NCBI GenBank assembly: GCA_002353225.1
Contig: DEJF01000033.1
Coordinates: 1-26,836 of the forward strand
Source: Prevotella sp. UBA2755
Lineage (GTDB): Bacteria > Bacteroidota > Bacteroidia > Bacteroidales > Bacteroidaceae
Length of the DNA stretch: 26,836 nt
Direction of reading: 5' to 3'
The position numbers were made by a program, and so were the translations under genes. Positions 9,445 to 17,929 of the stretch are shown here, piece by piece. Each line of letters opens with the position of its first letter. The stretch's first letter is position 1. The notes under the pieces were generated by a model. The model made no database searches. It was not told where the DNA came from and was given only the letters and a program-made list of their open reading frames with translations.

Positions 9445-11307
9445 GTGGAATTACTCAATCACATCAAATATCCCGACGACCTCCGTAAGTTGTCGGTCGA
9501 CCAACTTCCAGAACTTTGTCAAGAACTTCGCGAGGATATCGTGAAGGAACTTTCCGTGAATCCTGGACATCTTGCATCCAGCCTTGGTGTCGTGGAACTG
9601 ACAGTGGCACTACACTACGTTTACGACACACCAGAGGACCGTATCGTATGGGATGTCGGGCATCAGGCTTATGGACACAAGATCCTGACAGGACGCAGAG
9701 AGCAGTTCTGTACGAATCGTAAACTGGGTGGCATCCGTCCTTTCCCCTCTCCTTTGGAGAGTGAATATGACACCTTCGCCTGCGGACATGCCAGTAACTC
9801 AATCTCTGCGGCATTAGGAATGGCTGTCGCAGCGAAAAAGACTGGTATCAATGACAGACGCGTCGTCGCTGTTATTGGTGATGGAGCACTGAGTGGCGGA
9901 CTTGCCTTTGAGGGGCTTAACAACGTGTCATCCTCTCCGAATGACATGCTCATTATCCTCAACGACAATAACATGTCGATTGACCGTTCCGTAGGAGGTA
10001 TGAAGCAATACTTGCTCAACTTAAGCACCAACGAGACTTATAACGCTATGCGTTTCAAAGTATCTGGCTGGATGCACCGTGTAGGATTGTTACCAGAGGA
10101 CCGTAGGAAGGGACTTATCCGTCTGTCTAATGCCATGAAGAGTGCCATCTCCCACCAACAGAATATCTTCGACGGAATGAATATCCGTTACTTCGGACCT
10201 TTTGACGGACATAACGTCAAGGAACTGGTTCGTATTCTCCGCCAGATGAGAGACATGAAAGGTCCTAAACTGCTGCATCTCCACACTCAGAAAGGACATG
10301 GTTATGCTCCTGCGGAGAAAGATGTCACCACTTGGCATGCTCCTGGCAAGTTTGACCCAGAGACTGGAGAGCGATTAGTGGATAAAGACCCCAACAAGCC
10401 CCAGAAATATCAGGATGTCTTTGGGCATACCCTTCTGGAACTTGCTCAACAGAATCCAAAGATTGTCGGTGTCACACCCGCCATGCCATCCGGATGCTCT
10501 ATGAATATCATGATGAAGGAGATGCCTGACCGTACCTTTGATGTGGGTATTGCCGAAGGACATGCTGTCACCTTCTCAGGTGGTATGGCTAAAGACGGAC
10601 TGATACCTTTCTGTAATATCTACAGTGCTTTCTCCCAGCGTGCCTTTGACAATATTATCCATGATGTCGCATTGCTTAACTTGCATGTCGTGTTCTGCTT
10701 CGACCGTGCCGGTATCGTAGGGGAAGACGGTCCTACACATCATGGAGCCTTCGATTTAGCGGCACTCCGTCCTATTCCTAACTTAACCATCTCCTCTCCC
10801 ATGGACGAACATGAGTTACGGCGACTGATGTTTACGGCACAGTTACCTGACAAGGGACCGTTTGTCATCCGTTACCCAAGAGGTGGTGGTGTCCTGTTAG
10901 ACTGGCGGTGTCCTTTCGAAGAGATCAAAGTAGGTACAGGCAGGAAAATGAAAGACGGTAAGAAAGTTGCTGTTCTCTCCATTGGTCCGATAGGTAATAA
11001 TGTGACCGAGGCGGTGAAAGGTACTGATGCCGCACATTATGATATGCGGTTCCTGAAACCTATTGACGAGATTATTCTCGAAGAGGTCGCACAGCAGTAT
11101 GAGCATATCATCACCGTAGAGAATGGTGTCAAGAGTGGAGGTTTAGGCTCTGCCGTCCTGGAATGGATGAACGACCACGGCTATTACCCTCGCATTACCC
11201 GTCTCGGTATGCCTGACACTCAGTTTGTGGAGCATGGCACCGTAGATGAACTACAACACATTGTTGGATTAGACGTAGCAAGTATTAGAAAAGCAATAGA
11301 GTCATGA
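9445..11307 (+). CDS. dxs: 1-deoxy-D-xylulose-5-phosphate synthase
   Basis: DXS condenses pyruvate and glyceraldehyde 3-phosphate using thiamine diphosphate, the first step of the MEP isoprenoid pathway, and also feeds thiamine and pyridoxal synthesis. From the GTG at 9445 it is 620 residues, the usual length. Motifs: VWDVGHQAYGHKILTGR (68-84), the ThDP site GDGALSGGLAFEGLNN (145-160) continuing to NDNNMSID (173-180), and IAEGHAV with Glu371, matching the general acid/base Glu370 of E. coli DXS, followed by DRAGIVGEDGPTHHG. The GTG start is preferred because the frame's earlier TTG (9394) lies in the promoter, while GTG gives MELLNHIKYPDDLRKLS, the typical N terminus. Its stop overlaps the trkA start (ATGA, 4 bp). 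Confidence 0.95.
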   Translation: MELLNHIKYPDDLRKLSVDQLPELCQELREDIVKELSVNPGHLASSLGVVELTVALHYVYDTPEDRIVWDVGHQAYGHKILTGRREQFCTNRKLGGIRPFPSPLESEYDTFACGHASNSISAALGMAVAAKKTGINDRRVVAVIGDGALSGGLAFEGLNNVSSSPNDMLIILNDNNMSIDRSVGGMKQYLLNLSTNETYNAMRFKVSGWMHRVGLLPEDRRKGLIRLSNAMKSAISHQQNIFDGMNIRYFGPFDGHNVKELVRILRQMRDMKGPKLLHLHTQKGHGYAPAEKDVTTWHAPGKFDPETGERLVDKDPNKPQKYQDVFGHTLLELAQQNPKIVGVTPAMPSGCSMNIMMKEMPDRTFDVGIAEGHAVTFSGGMAKDGLIPFCNIYSAFSQRAFDNIIHDVALLNLHVVFCFDRAGIVGEDGPTHHGAFDLAALRPIPNLTISSPMDEHELRRLMFTAQLPDKGPFVIRYPRGGGVLLDWRCPFEEIKVGTGRKMKDGKKVAVLSIGPIGNNVTEAVKGTDAAHYDMRFLKPIDEIILEEVAQQYEHIITVENGVKSGGLGSAVLEWMNDHGYYPRITRLGMPDTQFVEHGTVDELQHIVGLDVASIRKAIES

Positions 11308-12662
11308 AGATTGTGATTGCCGGTGCAGGTGCCGTAGGAACTCACCTGTCAAAACTACTATCACGCGACCATCAGGATTGTGTGCTGATAGACGCAGATG
11401 CCTCCCGACTGGCAGGTCTTGACGGACGTTATGACATCATGACGATTCAAGGTTCCCCGACAAGTATCAGGACCTTAAAGGAGGCAGGGACAGAGTCTGC
11501 CGACCTCTTCGTGGGTGTTACTCCTGACGAAAGCAAAAACATGAACGCATGCAGTATTGCCCATGCCTTGGGTGCCAAGAAAACGGTAGCACGTATTGAC
11601 AATTATGAGTATCTTGCCCCCAACCTGAAACCTTTCTTCGAGAAGATGGGTGTCAACTCCCTTATCTATCCTGAGGTACTGGCAGCCATTGACATTACCA
11701 ACGGCTTGAAGATGTCGTGGGTCAGACAGCGTTGGGATGTTCATGACGGTGCCTTAGTGATGCTAGGTATTAAGTTACGGGAGACCTGTGAGATACTCAA
11801 CCAGCCTTTGAAAAACCTCTGCGGTCCCGACGACCCATATCATATCGTAGCCATCAAACGTGATGGAGAGACCTTGATACCCAGCGGTAACGACAAGTTA
11901 TGTGTCAACGACCTCACTTATTTCATGACGACCAGTGAATATATCCCCTATATCCGCAAGATATCGGGAAAGGAGCACTATGCTGATGTCAAGAACGTGA
12001 TTATCATGGGAGGAGGTAAGACTGCCGTCCGTGTCGGTCTGACGCTTCCCGACTACATGAATCTGAAAATCATTGAGAAGAGTGAGCGACGCTGTGAGCA
12101 GTTGAATGAGTTGCTCTGCGACACCGACACCATGATTATCCATGGCGATGCCCGTGACCTCGGACTATTACAGGAGGAGGGTATCGACAACACACAGGCA
12201 TTTGTTGCCTTAACAGGTAATGCAGAGACCAATATCCTCGCTTGCCTGACTGCCAAGCGACTGGGAGTCAGGAAGACGGTAGCGATGGTGGAGAACCTCG
12301 ACTATGTGGAGATGGCAGAGAGTCTTGATATCGGTACGATTATCAATAAAAAGACTGTTGCCGCCAGTCATATCTACCAGATGATGCTGGATGCTGATGT
12401 CAGCAATGTACGTTCTTTGATGATGGTTGACTCCGATGTCGCTGAGTTCATTGCTGCAGAAGGTTCTAAAGTCACCAAGAAACCTGTCAAAGACCTGGGC
12501 TTACCCTTTGGTGTGACCATAGGTGGTTTGGTACGTAATGAGGAGGGCATCCTCGTCAACGGTAACACACAAATCATGGCAGGCGACTCCGTGATGGTTT
12601 TCTGCCATGAGCAGAACCTCAAGAAAGTTGAGAAGTATTTCAAGTCAAACGTATTATGGTAA
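11304..12662 (+). CDS. trkA: Trk potassium uptake regulatory subunit TrkA
   Basis: TrkA is the peripheral cytoplasmic NAD(H)/nucleotide-binding gating subunit of the Trk potassium transporter. The 452-residue protein has the duplicated RCK layout: TrkA-N Rossmann domain 1 (IVIAGAGAVGTHLSKLL at the N terminus, ending in an acidic VLIDAD), a TrkA-C domain, then a second Rossmann domain (NVIIMGGGKTAVRVG, from about residue 231) and a second TrkA-C domain ending near the C terminus. It overlaps dxs by 4 bp and trkH by 7 bp, so it is translationally coupled to its channel partner. The start ATG 11304 places the Rossmann beta strand at residue 2, as in homologues. Confidence 0.95.
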   Translation: MKIVIAGAGAVGTHLSKLLSRDHQDCVLIDADASRLAGLDGRYDIMTIQGSPTSIRTLKEAGTESADLFVGVTPDESKNMNACSIAHALGAKKTVARIDNYEYLAPNLKPFFEKMGVNSLIYPEVLAAIDITNGLKMSWVRQRWDVHDGALVMLGIKLRETCEILNQPLKNLCGPDDPYHIVAIKRDGETLIPSGNDKLCVNDLTYFMTTSEYIPYIRKISGKEHYADVKNVIIMGGGKTAVRVGLTLPDYMNLKIIEKSERRCEQLNELLCDTDTMIIHGDARDLGLLQEEGIDNTQAFVALTGNAETNILACLTAKRLGVRKTVAMVENLDYVEMAESLDIGTIINKKTVAASHIYQMMLDADVSNVRSLMMVDSDVAEFIAAEGSKVTKKPVKDLGLPFGVTIGGLVRNEEGILVNGNTQIMAGDSVMVFCHEQNLKKVEKYFKSNVLW

Positions 12663-14116
12663 ACTTCCCCCTGATATACAAGATCATCGGTTCTTTGCTC
12701 CTGCTATTAGGAACATTGCTAACCTGTTGTACGGGTATATCATTCTATTATATGGAGGACGACATGATGGCATTCCTGCTATCTACGCTGTTTACTTTCA
12801 GTTGCGGTTTTATCCTCAAGTTCTTAGGAAGGAATGCCAACAACAACCTGAGTCGTCGTGACGCTTATCTCTTAGTCACGCTGACCTGGACGATCTTTAG
12901 TCTATTCGGCATGATTCCTTTCCTGATAGGCGGATACATCAGTAATGTGACTGATGCTTTTTTTGAGACCATGTCGGGATTCACTACGACAGGAGCGACC
13001 ATCATAGATGACGTGGAATGGATGCCGCACGCCATTCTGTTCTGGCGTACACAGACCCAATGGATAGGTGCCTTAGGAATTGTGTTCTTCACAATAGCCA
13101 TTCTTCCCTCTATGGTAGGAAACGGCAGTGTGAAGGTCTTTGCCGCTGAGGCGACAGGTCCTATCAGGGCGAAGATGCACCCACGTCTCTCTACGACGGC
13201 TAAATGGATCTGGTCTGTCTATTCCGCGTTGACCATCGGTTGTATCCTCTCTTTCTATGTTGCGGGAATGAACTGGTTTGACAGTATCAACTATGCGATG
13301 ACGACGACGGCGACAGGAGGTTTCTCTCCTCATAACGACTCTGCCGCTTTCTTCCATTCGCCCACTATCGAGTATATTGCCATTCTGTTCCAGTTCTTGG
13401 CTGGCATCAATTTCACCATGCTTTATCTTGCCATCTTTAAATTCAAGATAGCCAACCTATTTAAGAATTCTGAGTTTAAACTATTTATCTTCGTTGTAAC
13501 GGCATCCACCATCTGGATAATGTACTTGTTGATGTCATACAACGGCTATGGACTGGAACGCGCTTTTCGCTCGTCCCTGTTCCAAGTGGTATCGTTTATC
13601 ACCACCACAGGACTTTTCAATGATGACGCGGCACGATGGCCACACATCACATGGGTCATCCTTGGCTGCCTGATGTTCTTAGGTGCCTGCGCCGGTTCCA
13701 CAACGGGAGGATTCAAATGTATTCGCGGTTTGATGATTATCAAACTAATACGCAACGAGTTTCACAAGTTGCTTCATCCTAATGCGGTACTGCCTGTGAA
13801 GATCAACGGACAACCCGTGCCTCAGCAGAAGTTGAACACATTACTTGCTTTTTTCGCTATTTTCACCCTCATGGTATTGTTCTCTGCGACAATTATGATT
13901 GTGGCAGGTATCGACAACACGAACGCCATTACCATCGCCTTGAGTTGTATCAGTAATGTGGGACCTTCACTCGGAACACAGATAGGTCCTGAGATGTCGT
14001 GGAGCCAGTTACCAGACTTCATCAAATGGGTTTGCTCCTTTCTGATGCTGGTAGGACGTCTGGAGATTATGAGTGTCTTGGTATTGTTTACACGAGGATT
14101 CTGGAAAGACAATTAA
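12656..14116 (+). CDS. trkH: Trk/Ktr potassium transporter membrane subunit TrkH
   Basis: TrkH is the inner-membrane pore subunit of the Trk potassium uptake system. The 486-residue hydrophobic protein shows the four pore-loop repeats of the family: SGFTTTGATI, TTATGGFSPHN, ITTTGLFND and NVGPSLGTQIG, each carrying the filter glycine that lines the ion path. Multiple transmembrane helices fill the sequence from residue 7 on. The ATG at 12656 overlaps the end of trkA by 7 bp. The stop directly abuts the next gene's ATG (TAA then ATG, no gap). With TrkA encoded beside it, a complete potassium uptake system is present. Confidence 0.95.
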   Translation: MVNFPLIYKIIGSLLLLLGTLLTCCTGISFYYMEDDMMAFLLSTLFTFSCGFILKFLGRNANNNLSRRDAYLLVTLTWTIFSLFGMIPFLIGGYISNVTDAFFETMSGFTTTGATIIDDVEWMPHAILFWRTQTQWIGALGIVFFTIAILPSMVGNGSVKVFAAEATGPIRAKMHPRLSTTAKWIWSVYSALTIGCILSFYVAGMNWFDSINYAMTTTATGGFSPHNDSAAFFHSPTIEYIAILFQFLAGINFTMLYLAIFKFKIANLFKNSEFKLFIFVVTASTIWIMYLLMSYNGYGLERAFRSSLFQVVSFITTTGLFNDDAARWPHITWVILGCLMFLGACAGSTTGGFKCIRGLMIIKLIRNEFHKLLHPNAVLPVKINGQPVPQQKLNTLLAFFAIFTLMVLFSATIMIVAGIDNTNAITIALSCISNVGPSLGTQIGPEMSWSQLPDFIKWVCSFLMLVGRLEIMSVLVLFTRGFWKDN

Positions 14117-15091
14117 ATGAAAAATCTAGCATATATGAACTACTACAAATTTGAACCGCTTTTAAAACAAACACTTTGGGGAGGCGATAAAATCATCCCC
14201 TTTAAGAGACTTGATGTCCAGATGGAGAATGTGGGCGAGAGTTGGGAGATTTCCGGTGTCAAGGACAATGAGACGATTGCCGTCGGCGACGGGCGTTCCC
14301 TCAACGAACTGGTTCACGAGTTGAAAGGACAGTTGGTCGGAGTGGCTAACTACCAGCGCTTCGGCGACGAGTTTCCTTTGCTTATCAAGTTTATCGATGC
14401 CCGTCAGGACCTGAGCATTCAAGTACATCCTACCGATGAGATCGCCCACCGACAGGGGAAGAGCCGTGGCAAGACAGAGATGTGGTTTGTCATGGACAGT
14501 GCCCCTGAGGCAAAACTCTATAACGGACTTAAACTCCAGATCACTCCTGAACAGTACAAGCAGATGGTAGAGAACGACACTATCTGTGATGCCCTTGCCC
14601 AGTATGAGGTGAAGGAAGGAGACTGTTTCTTCATCCCTGCAGGACGCATCCATGCCATTGGTGCCGGCTGTTTCCTTGCCGAGATCCAACAGACCTCCGA
14701 CGTGACCTATCGTATCTACGACTTCAAGCGGAAAGATAAGGACGGCAACTATCGCCAACTGCATACCCAAGAGGCATCAGAGAGTATCAACTATACTGTT
14801 CTTGAGGATTATCGTACTAAATACAATCCACAGAAAAACGAGAGTCAGTTACTGGTAGAATGTCCCTACTTCAACACTGCCGTCTACGACTTGACGGAAC
14901 CGATGACGATGGATTACAGTGACCTTGACTCCTTCATCATCCTGATTGGCTTAAAAGGTCAGGGGGCCTTGACGATAGACGGTGAGGAAGTAACCTTCCA
15001 GGCTGGTGAGACGATTCTCATTCCTGCCACTGTCAAGGAGGTACACACGGAAGGTACTATCAAGTTTCTGGAGACGTACGTGCTGTCGTAA
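14117..15091 (+). CDS. manA: Mannose-6-phosphate isomerase, class I
   Basis: Zinc-dependent type I phosphomannose isomerase (EC 5.3.1.8), interconverting fructose 6-phosphate and mannose 6-phosphate in the cytoplasm, which feeds GDP-mannose and GDP-fucose synthesis or mannose catabolism. At 324 residues it is the short bacterial form. Zn and active-site motifs are present: SIQVHPTDEIAHRQGKSRG followed by KTEMWFVMD, and FIPAGRIHAIGAG. A cupin-like C-terminal domain follows (LTIDGEEVTFQAGETILIPA). ATG 14117 directly abuts trkH; the alternative ATG 14135 (MNYYKFEPLLKQTLWGG) is equally credible and would remove six residues. It is the last gene of the dxs operon. Its final 32 bp overlap the 3' end of the opposing DUF4435 gene, and no terminator is visible. 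Confidence 0.93.
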   Translation: MKNLAYMNYYKFEPLLKQTLWGGDKIIPFKRLDVQMENVGESWEISGVKDNETIAVGDGRSLNELVHELKGQLVGVANYQRFGDEFPLLIKFIDARQDLSIQVHPTDEIAHRQGKSRGKTEMWFVMDSAPEAKLYNGLKLQITPEQYKQMVENDTICDALAQYEVKEGDCFFIPAGRIHAIGAGCFLAEIQQTSDVTYRIYDFKRKDKDGNYRQLHTQEASESINYTVLEDYRTKYNPQKNESQLLVECPYFNTAVYDLTEPMTMDYSDLDSFIILIGLKGQGALTIDGEEVTFQAGETILIPATVKEVHTEGTIKFLETYVLS

Positions 15092-16073
15092 GGAACTTCT
15101 CAACATCCGACTGCACTCGGCGGAACTGTTCTGCCTGCATGTAGCCGTTATTCTTTTTAAGCATCTGACGGATGTCCTGCAACGAGTGCTCATAGCATGA
15201 CATCTCATTTTTACGCTGGGTATGATGACGTGCCGTACGATTTATCTCGTCCTGCCGCTCCAGACGGAGACGGTTGCACACCTTATTTAATATAGGGACT
15301 ATCACATTGTCGAACAAAGAGTGACCTTGCACGTAGAGGTAGGTGGTCTGCGGAGTCACGCCCAACTCTTTGATCTCCGCCTTTAGTTTCAGATATGGTT
15401 CCTTATTCTCAGGGAACTCTGCCTGCAACTGTCTGACTTTCCGATTGACTTTCTGGCGGAGATGGTCGATAGACGGCTGAGGCTCGAACACGTTAAAACC
15501 GCCCGGATCTATCACCCTTGCCATATCAGACAGGGAGAACTTATTATGATTACCTGTCCGATAAGCCCATACTGACCAAATGAAAAGAGGGAAGATCGCC
15601 TCGCTATACTGCGTGAGGTAATCATTGAAGTCGAAGATACGGTGGTCGTTGAGGGTCACGGCGACACAGACATCATGTAGGGAGGGCGCATAGCACTGCA
15701 GGTTCTCGATAGCATAGGCATAGGTATGGAACACATAAGGGCTCTCCACCACCTTCTTCGACTGTGGGGTGGCACCTTGCAGCAGGTAGTCATAATCAGC
15801 ATCCACACAGGCAATCATATCCTCGCCTATCCTGCCCTCGATAAAATTCATGAGCACCGACTTTTTCCCCCGTTCGAGTTTCTGGTGAGAGGGCAGCATC
15901 ACCTCGAAGTAGCGCTTGTCATCCTCAAAACGGCTTAACACGGTACGCCAGAAATAGATATCATCGTAACTCTCCACATAAGCCACGATACGTCGCTTTG
16001 CCTTTTTCGAGGTCATTTGGTTGGCTGCCTCGAAATAGCGGCTGTTGAGATTATCTTTCAGACGGTTACTCAT
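15060..16073 (-). CDS. DUF4435 (TOPRIM-like) protein, effector-like partner
   Basis: A 337-residue protein carrying the DUF4435 signature: RRIVAYVESYDDIYFWR (27-43, conserved acidic Glu34), IACVDADYDYLL (87-98, Asp91/93/95) and VFHTYAYAIENL (114-125). The spacing of one Glu then a DxDxD cluster is that of a TOPRIM-type metal site. In PARIS anti-phage systems the DUF4435 protein AriB is the TOPRIM nuclease released by an ABC-type ATPase partner; here an ATPase gene lies immediately upstream with a 4-bp ATGA overlap. The C-terminal half (about 200-337) is charged and helical, without a motif I recognise. The gene runs 32 bp into the opposing manA. Function as nuclease and defence role are inference from architecture; a housekeeping role in Bacteroidales is an alternative. 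Confidence 0.8.
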   Translation of the reverse strand: MSNRLKDNLNSRYFEAANQMTSKKAKRRIVAYVESYDDIYFWRTVLSRFEDDKRYFEVMLPSHQKLERGKKSVLMNFIEGRIGEDMIACVDADYDYLLQGATPQSKKVVESPYVFHTYAYAIENLQCYAPSLHDVCVAVTLNDHRIFDFNDYLTQYSEAIFPLFIWSVWAYRTGNHNKFSLSDMARVIDPGGFNVFEPQPSIDHLRQKVNRKVRQLQAEFPENKEPYLKLKAEIKELGVTPQTTYLYVQGHSLFDNVIVPILNKVCNRLRLERQDEINRTARHHTQRKNEMSCYEHSLQDIRQMLKKNNGYMQAEQFRRVQSDVEKFLTTARTSPET

Positions 16074-16906
16074 ATAGTGATATCACTCACTTCTGTCACT
16101 TTATCCATCCAACCGCTCATGATCACGGCAGGTGAATGGGTGGTCAGGATGATCTGAACGTTGGGGTTGAGTTCCAGTATCAGATCAATCAGCTGTTTCT
16201 GCCATTCGATATGCAGGGACACCTCAGGCTCGTCCATCAGGAGCACATAAGGCTGCTGGTCCTCCACCAAGACCGTCAGCAGGATGACAAGAATCTGTTT
16301 CTCACCACTGGAGAGTTTATAAGGCAGTAATGTCTCACCGATCTGTGAGAAACGTATCTCATTCTCTGTTCGTACGATTTGCTTGCCTGTCTCTTTGAAG
16401 AGGTCGTCGACAATATCCTGAAAACGTTTCTTAGGTTCCGACAGGTGCTGGGCGGCATCCATATTACCCTTTTGCAACTCAGCGATAATACGGTTACCGA
16501 TGTTCACCTGATAGTCGAGATATTTCCGTTGCAGGTTATACAGTTGCAGGTCAAGCAGCGACCCGCCCCCCATACCGGCAAGTGCGGACAGTGTCTCCCG
16601 CATCACTCCCTCACCTTCCGACAAGGTCTGTGAGATATTACTGTCCAGCGAACGGATAATATCAAAACGCACATGGGTGGCATCCTCCGGCTCGCCGATG
16701 ATGCGAACGCCTTTCAGCATGTGATTATGTATGTCACCATTGGTACTGATGCTCCTCACCACCTTATTTAATATAGTAGACTTGCCCACTCCGTTGATAC
16801 CACTGAGCACATTCACTTTCGGGTCAAGGTCCCATACGATGTGCTTCCTGCCTCCCCATAGGGAGTCTATCTCTATCTGCTTGATATAATCCGCATACTT
16901 TTGCAT
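16070..16906 (-). CDS. ABC/AAA-type ATPase paired with DUF4435
   Basis: A 278-residue cytoplasmic ATPase of the AAA_15/AAA_21, SMC/RecF-like type. Walker A GINGVGKST (36-44), a middle helical insertion (about 90-185), the ABC signature LSSGEKQ (198-204), Walker B VLLMDEPEVSLH (221-232) with catalytic Glu226, and the H-loop TTHSPAVI (255-262) are all intact, so it should dimerise around ATP. There are no membrane segments. It is followed by the DUF4435 gene with an ATGA overlap, an arrangement like ariA-ariB of PARIS; OLD nucleases pair the same ATPase type with TOPRIM in one chain. It is compact: I see no long coiled-coil arms. A -7 box lies about 20 bp upstream. Specific function unknown; sensor/regulator of the DUF4435 protein is my inference. 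Confidence 0.85.
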   Translation of the reverse strand: MQKYADYIKQIEIDSLWGGRKHIVWDLDPKVNVLSGINGVGKSTILNKVVRSISTNGDIHNHMLKGVRIIGEPEDATHVRFDIIRSLDSNISQTLSEGEGVMRETLSALAGMGGGSLLDLQLYNLQRKYLDYQVNIGNRIIAELQKGNMDAAQHLSEPKKRFQDIVDDLFKETGKQIVRTENEIRFSQIGETLLPYKLSSGEKQILVILLTVLVEDQQPYVLLMDEPEVSLHIEWQKQLIDLILELNPNVQIILTTHSPAVIMSGWMDKVTEVSDITI

Positions 16907-16925
16907 ACCGTTGCTGTTTATTACG

Positions 16926-16933
16926 CAAAAATA
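16926..16933 (-). promoter_or_regulatory. -7 box for the ATPase-DUF4435 unit
   Basis: On the minus strand this reads TATTTTTG, matching TAnnTTTG, about 20 bp before the ATPase ATG. A TTTG -33 box is not evident. It lies 22 bp from the opposing -7 box of the EamA gene, so the two divergent promoters overlap and RNA polymerase binding may be mutually exclusive. Confidence 0.5.
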
Positions 16934-16955
16934 GTGATTATTCCCGAATTATGTG

Positions 16956-16963
16956 TACTTTTG
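16956..16963 (+). promoter_or_regulatory. -7 box for the EamA gene
   Basis: TACTTTTG matches TAnnTTTG and is followed by GCA, as at several other promoters in this window. Transcription from here would begin near 16970, downstream of the in-frame ATG at 16953, which supports ATG 16983 as the true start of the EamA gene. The -33 box is not well conserved. Confidence 0.55.
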
Positions 16964-16982
16964 CAGGCGAAAAAATATTAAA

Positions 16983-17906
16983 ATGGACAAAAGAAGTAAT
17001 AATCATGCCCTTATCGCACATTTTTCCATGTTTGGAGCATGTGCAGGATGGGGGCTGATGGCACCCGTCGGGAAAGACGCGATGACTCACGGTTTCGACG
17101 GCATCACTATGGTAACCTTCCGCGTTGCAGGGGCTTGTCTGCTATTCTGGATTGCCTCGCTCTTTGCCCCCAAGGAGCATGTCCCATTACGTGATAAGTT
17201 ATTGTTTATCGGCGCAGGACTCTTTGGTTTGGTACTCAACCAGTGCTGCTACACTATAGGTCTCAGTATCACCTCACCCATCAACGCCTCTATCGTCACC
17301 ACTTCCATGCCCATCTTTGCCATGCTACTTGCGGCACTCATCCTGAAGGAGCCGATTACCGGCAAGAAAGCGTTAGGGGTCCTGATGGGATGCTCAGGTG
17401 CCTTGATACTGATACTGACCTCTGCCACCCATGCCAGTGACAAGGTGGGTGACATCCGTGGTGACTTGCTATGTCTCTTCGCCCAGTTCTCGTTTGCCTT
17501 ATACCTGTCATTATTCAATCCCCTCATCCGACGCTATAACGTCTTCACCATCAATAAGTATATGTTCTCATGGGCGACACTCTTACTACTGCCTTTCACC
17601 ATTTCCCATGTGACGGGTGTCTTAGCGCAGCCCATCCCTACCAAGACATGGTTGGAGGTGGGTTATGTGGTAGGCATCGGTACTTTCTTCTGTTATATCC
17701 TCACAATGATAGGACAGCGCACATTGCGACCTACCGTCGTGTCTGTCTATAACTACGTGCAACCTATCGTCTCCGTTGCCGCCTCCTTGCTGATGGGCAT
17801 CGGTGTACTGAAGTCCACCCATGCCCTTGCCGTCATTCTGGTGTTCAGTGGCGTATGGCTGGTCACTAAGTCGAAGTCACGACGAGACATGGAAAGAGAA
17901 AGGTGA
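16983..17906 (+). CDS. EamA/DMT-family transporter
   Basis: A 307-residue inner-membrane protein of the drug/metabolite transporter superfamily, with about ten transmembrane helices formed by two tandem EamA repeats: the first begins FGACAGWGLMAPVGKDAM and the second begins near LLCLFAQFSFALYLSLF. Substrate cannot be told from sequence; family members export amino acids, metabolites or purines. The frame also contains an earlier ATG (16953), but that lies inside the -7 promoter box region, so the start at 16983 (MDKRSNNHALIAHF) is chosen. It is divergent from the ATPase gene and convergent with the FKBP gene, with which it shares a terminator; its TGA stop lies in the terminator stem. Confidence 0.88.
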   Translation: MDKRSNNHALIAHFSMFGACAGWGLMAPVGKDAMTHGFDGITMVTFRVAGACLLFWIASLFAPKEHVPLRDKLLFIGAGLFGLVLNQCCYTIGLSITSPINASIVTTSMPIFAMLLAALILKEPITGKKALGVLMGCSGALILILTSATHASDKVGDIRGDLLCLFAQFSFALYLSLFNPLIRRYNVFTINKYMFSWATLLLLPFTISHVTGVLAQPIPTKTWLEVGYVVGIGTFFCYILTMIGQRTLRPTVVSVYNYVQPIVSVAASLLMGIGVLKSTHALAVILVFSGVWLVTKSKSRRDMERER

Positions 17907-17929
17907 CCGATTAATAACGGTCACCTTTC
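17898..17929. terminator. Bidirectional terminator shared by two genes
   Basis: A perfect 12-bp stem (17898-17909 with 17918-17929) closes an 8-nt loop and is followed by TTCTTT on the plus strand; the minus strand reads CTCTTTCC beyond the stem. The TGA of the EamA gene (17904-17906) is inside the left arm, and the TAA of the FKBP gene (17911-17913 complement) is in the loop. The hairpin therefore encodes the last codons of both convergent genes and ends both transcripts. Confidence 0.85.

Noticed and set aside
15060..16906. ATPase-DUF4435 pair as part of a defence island
   Set aside because: No restriction-modification, toxin, integrase or phage genes are in the window; the neighbours are housekeeping genes.
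16953..16982. Upstream ATG extending the EamA protein by ten residues
   Set aside because: It lies within the -7 promoter region (TACTTTTG 16956-16963), so it would not be transcribed; the extension is also polar and unlike the family.
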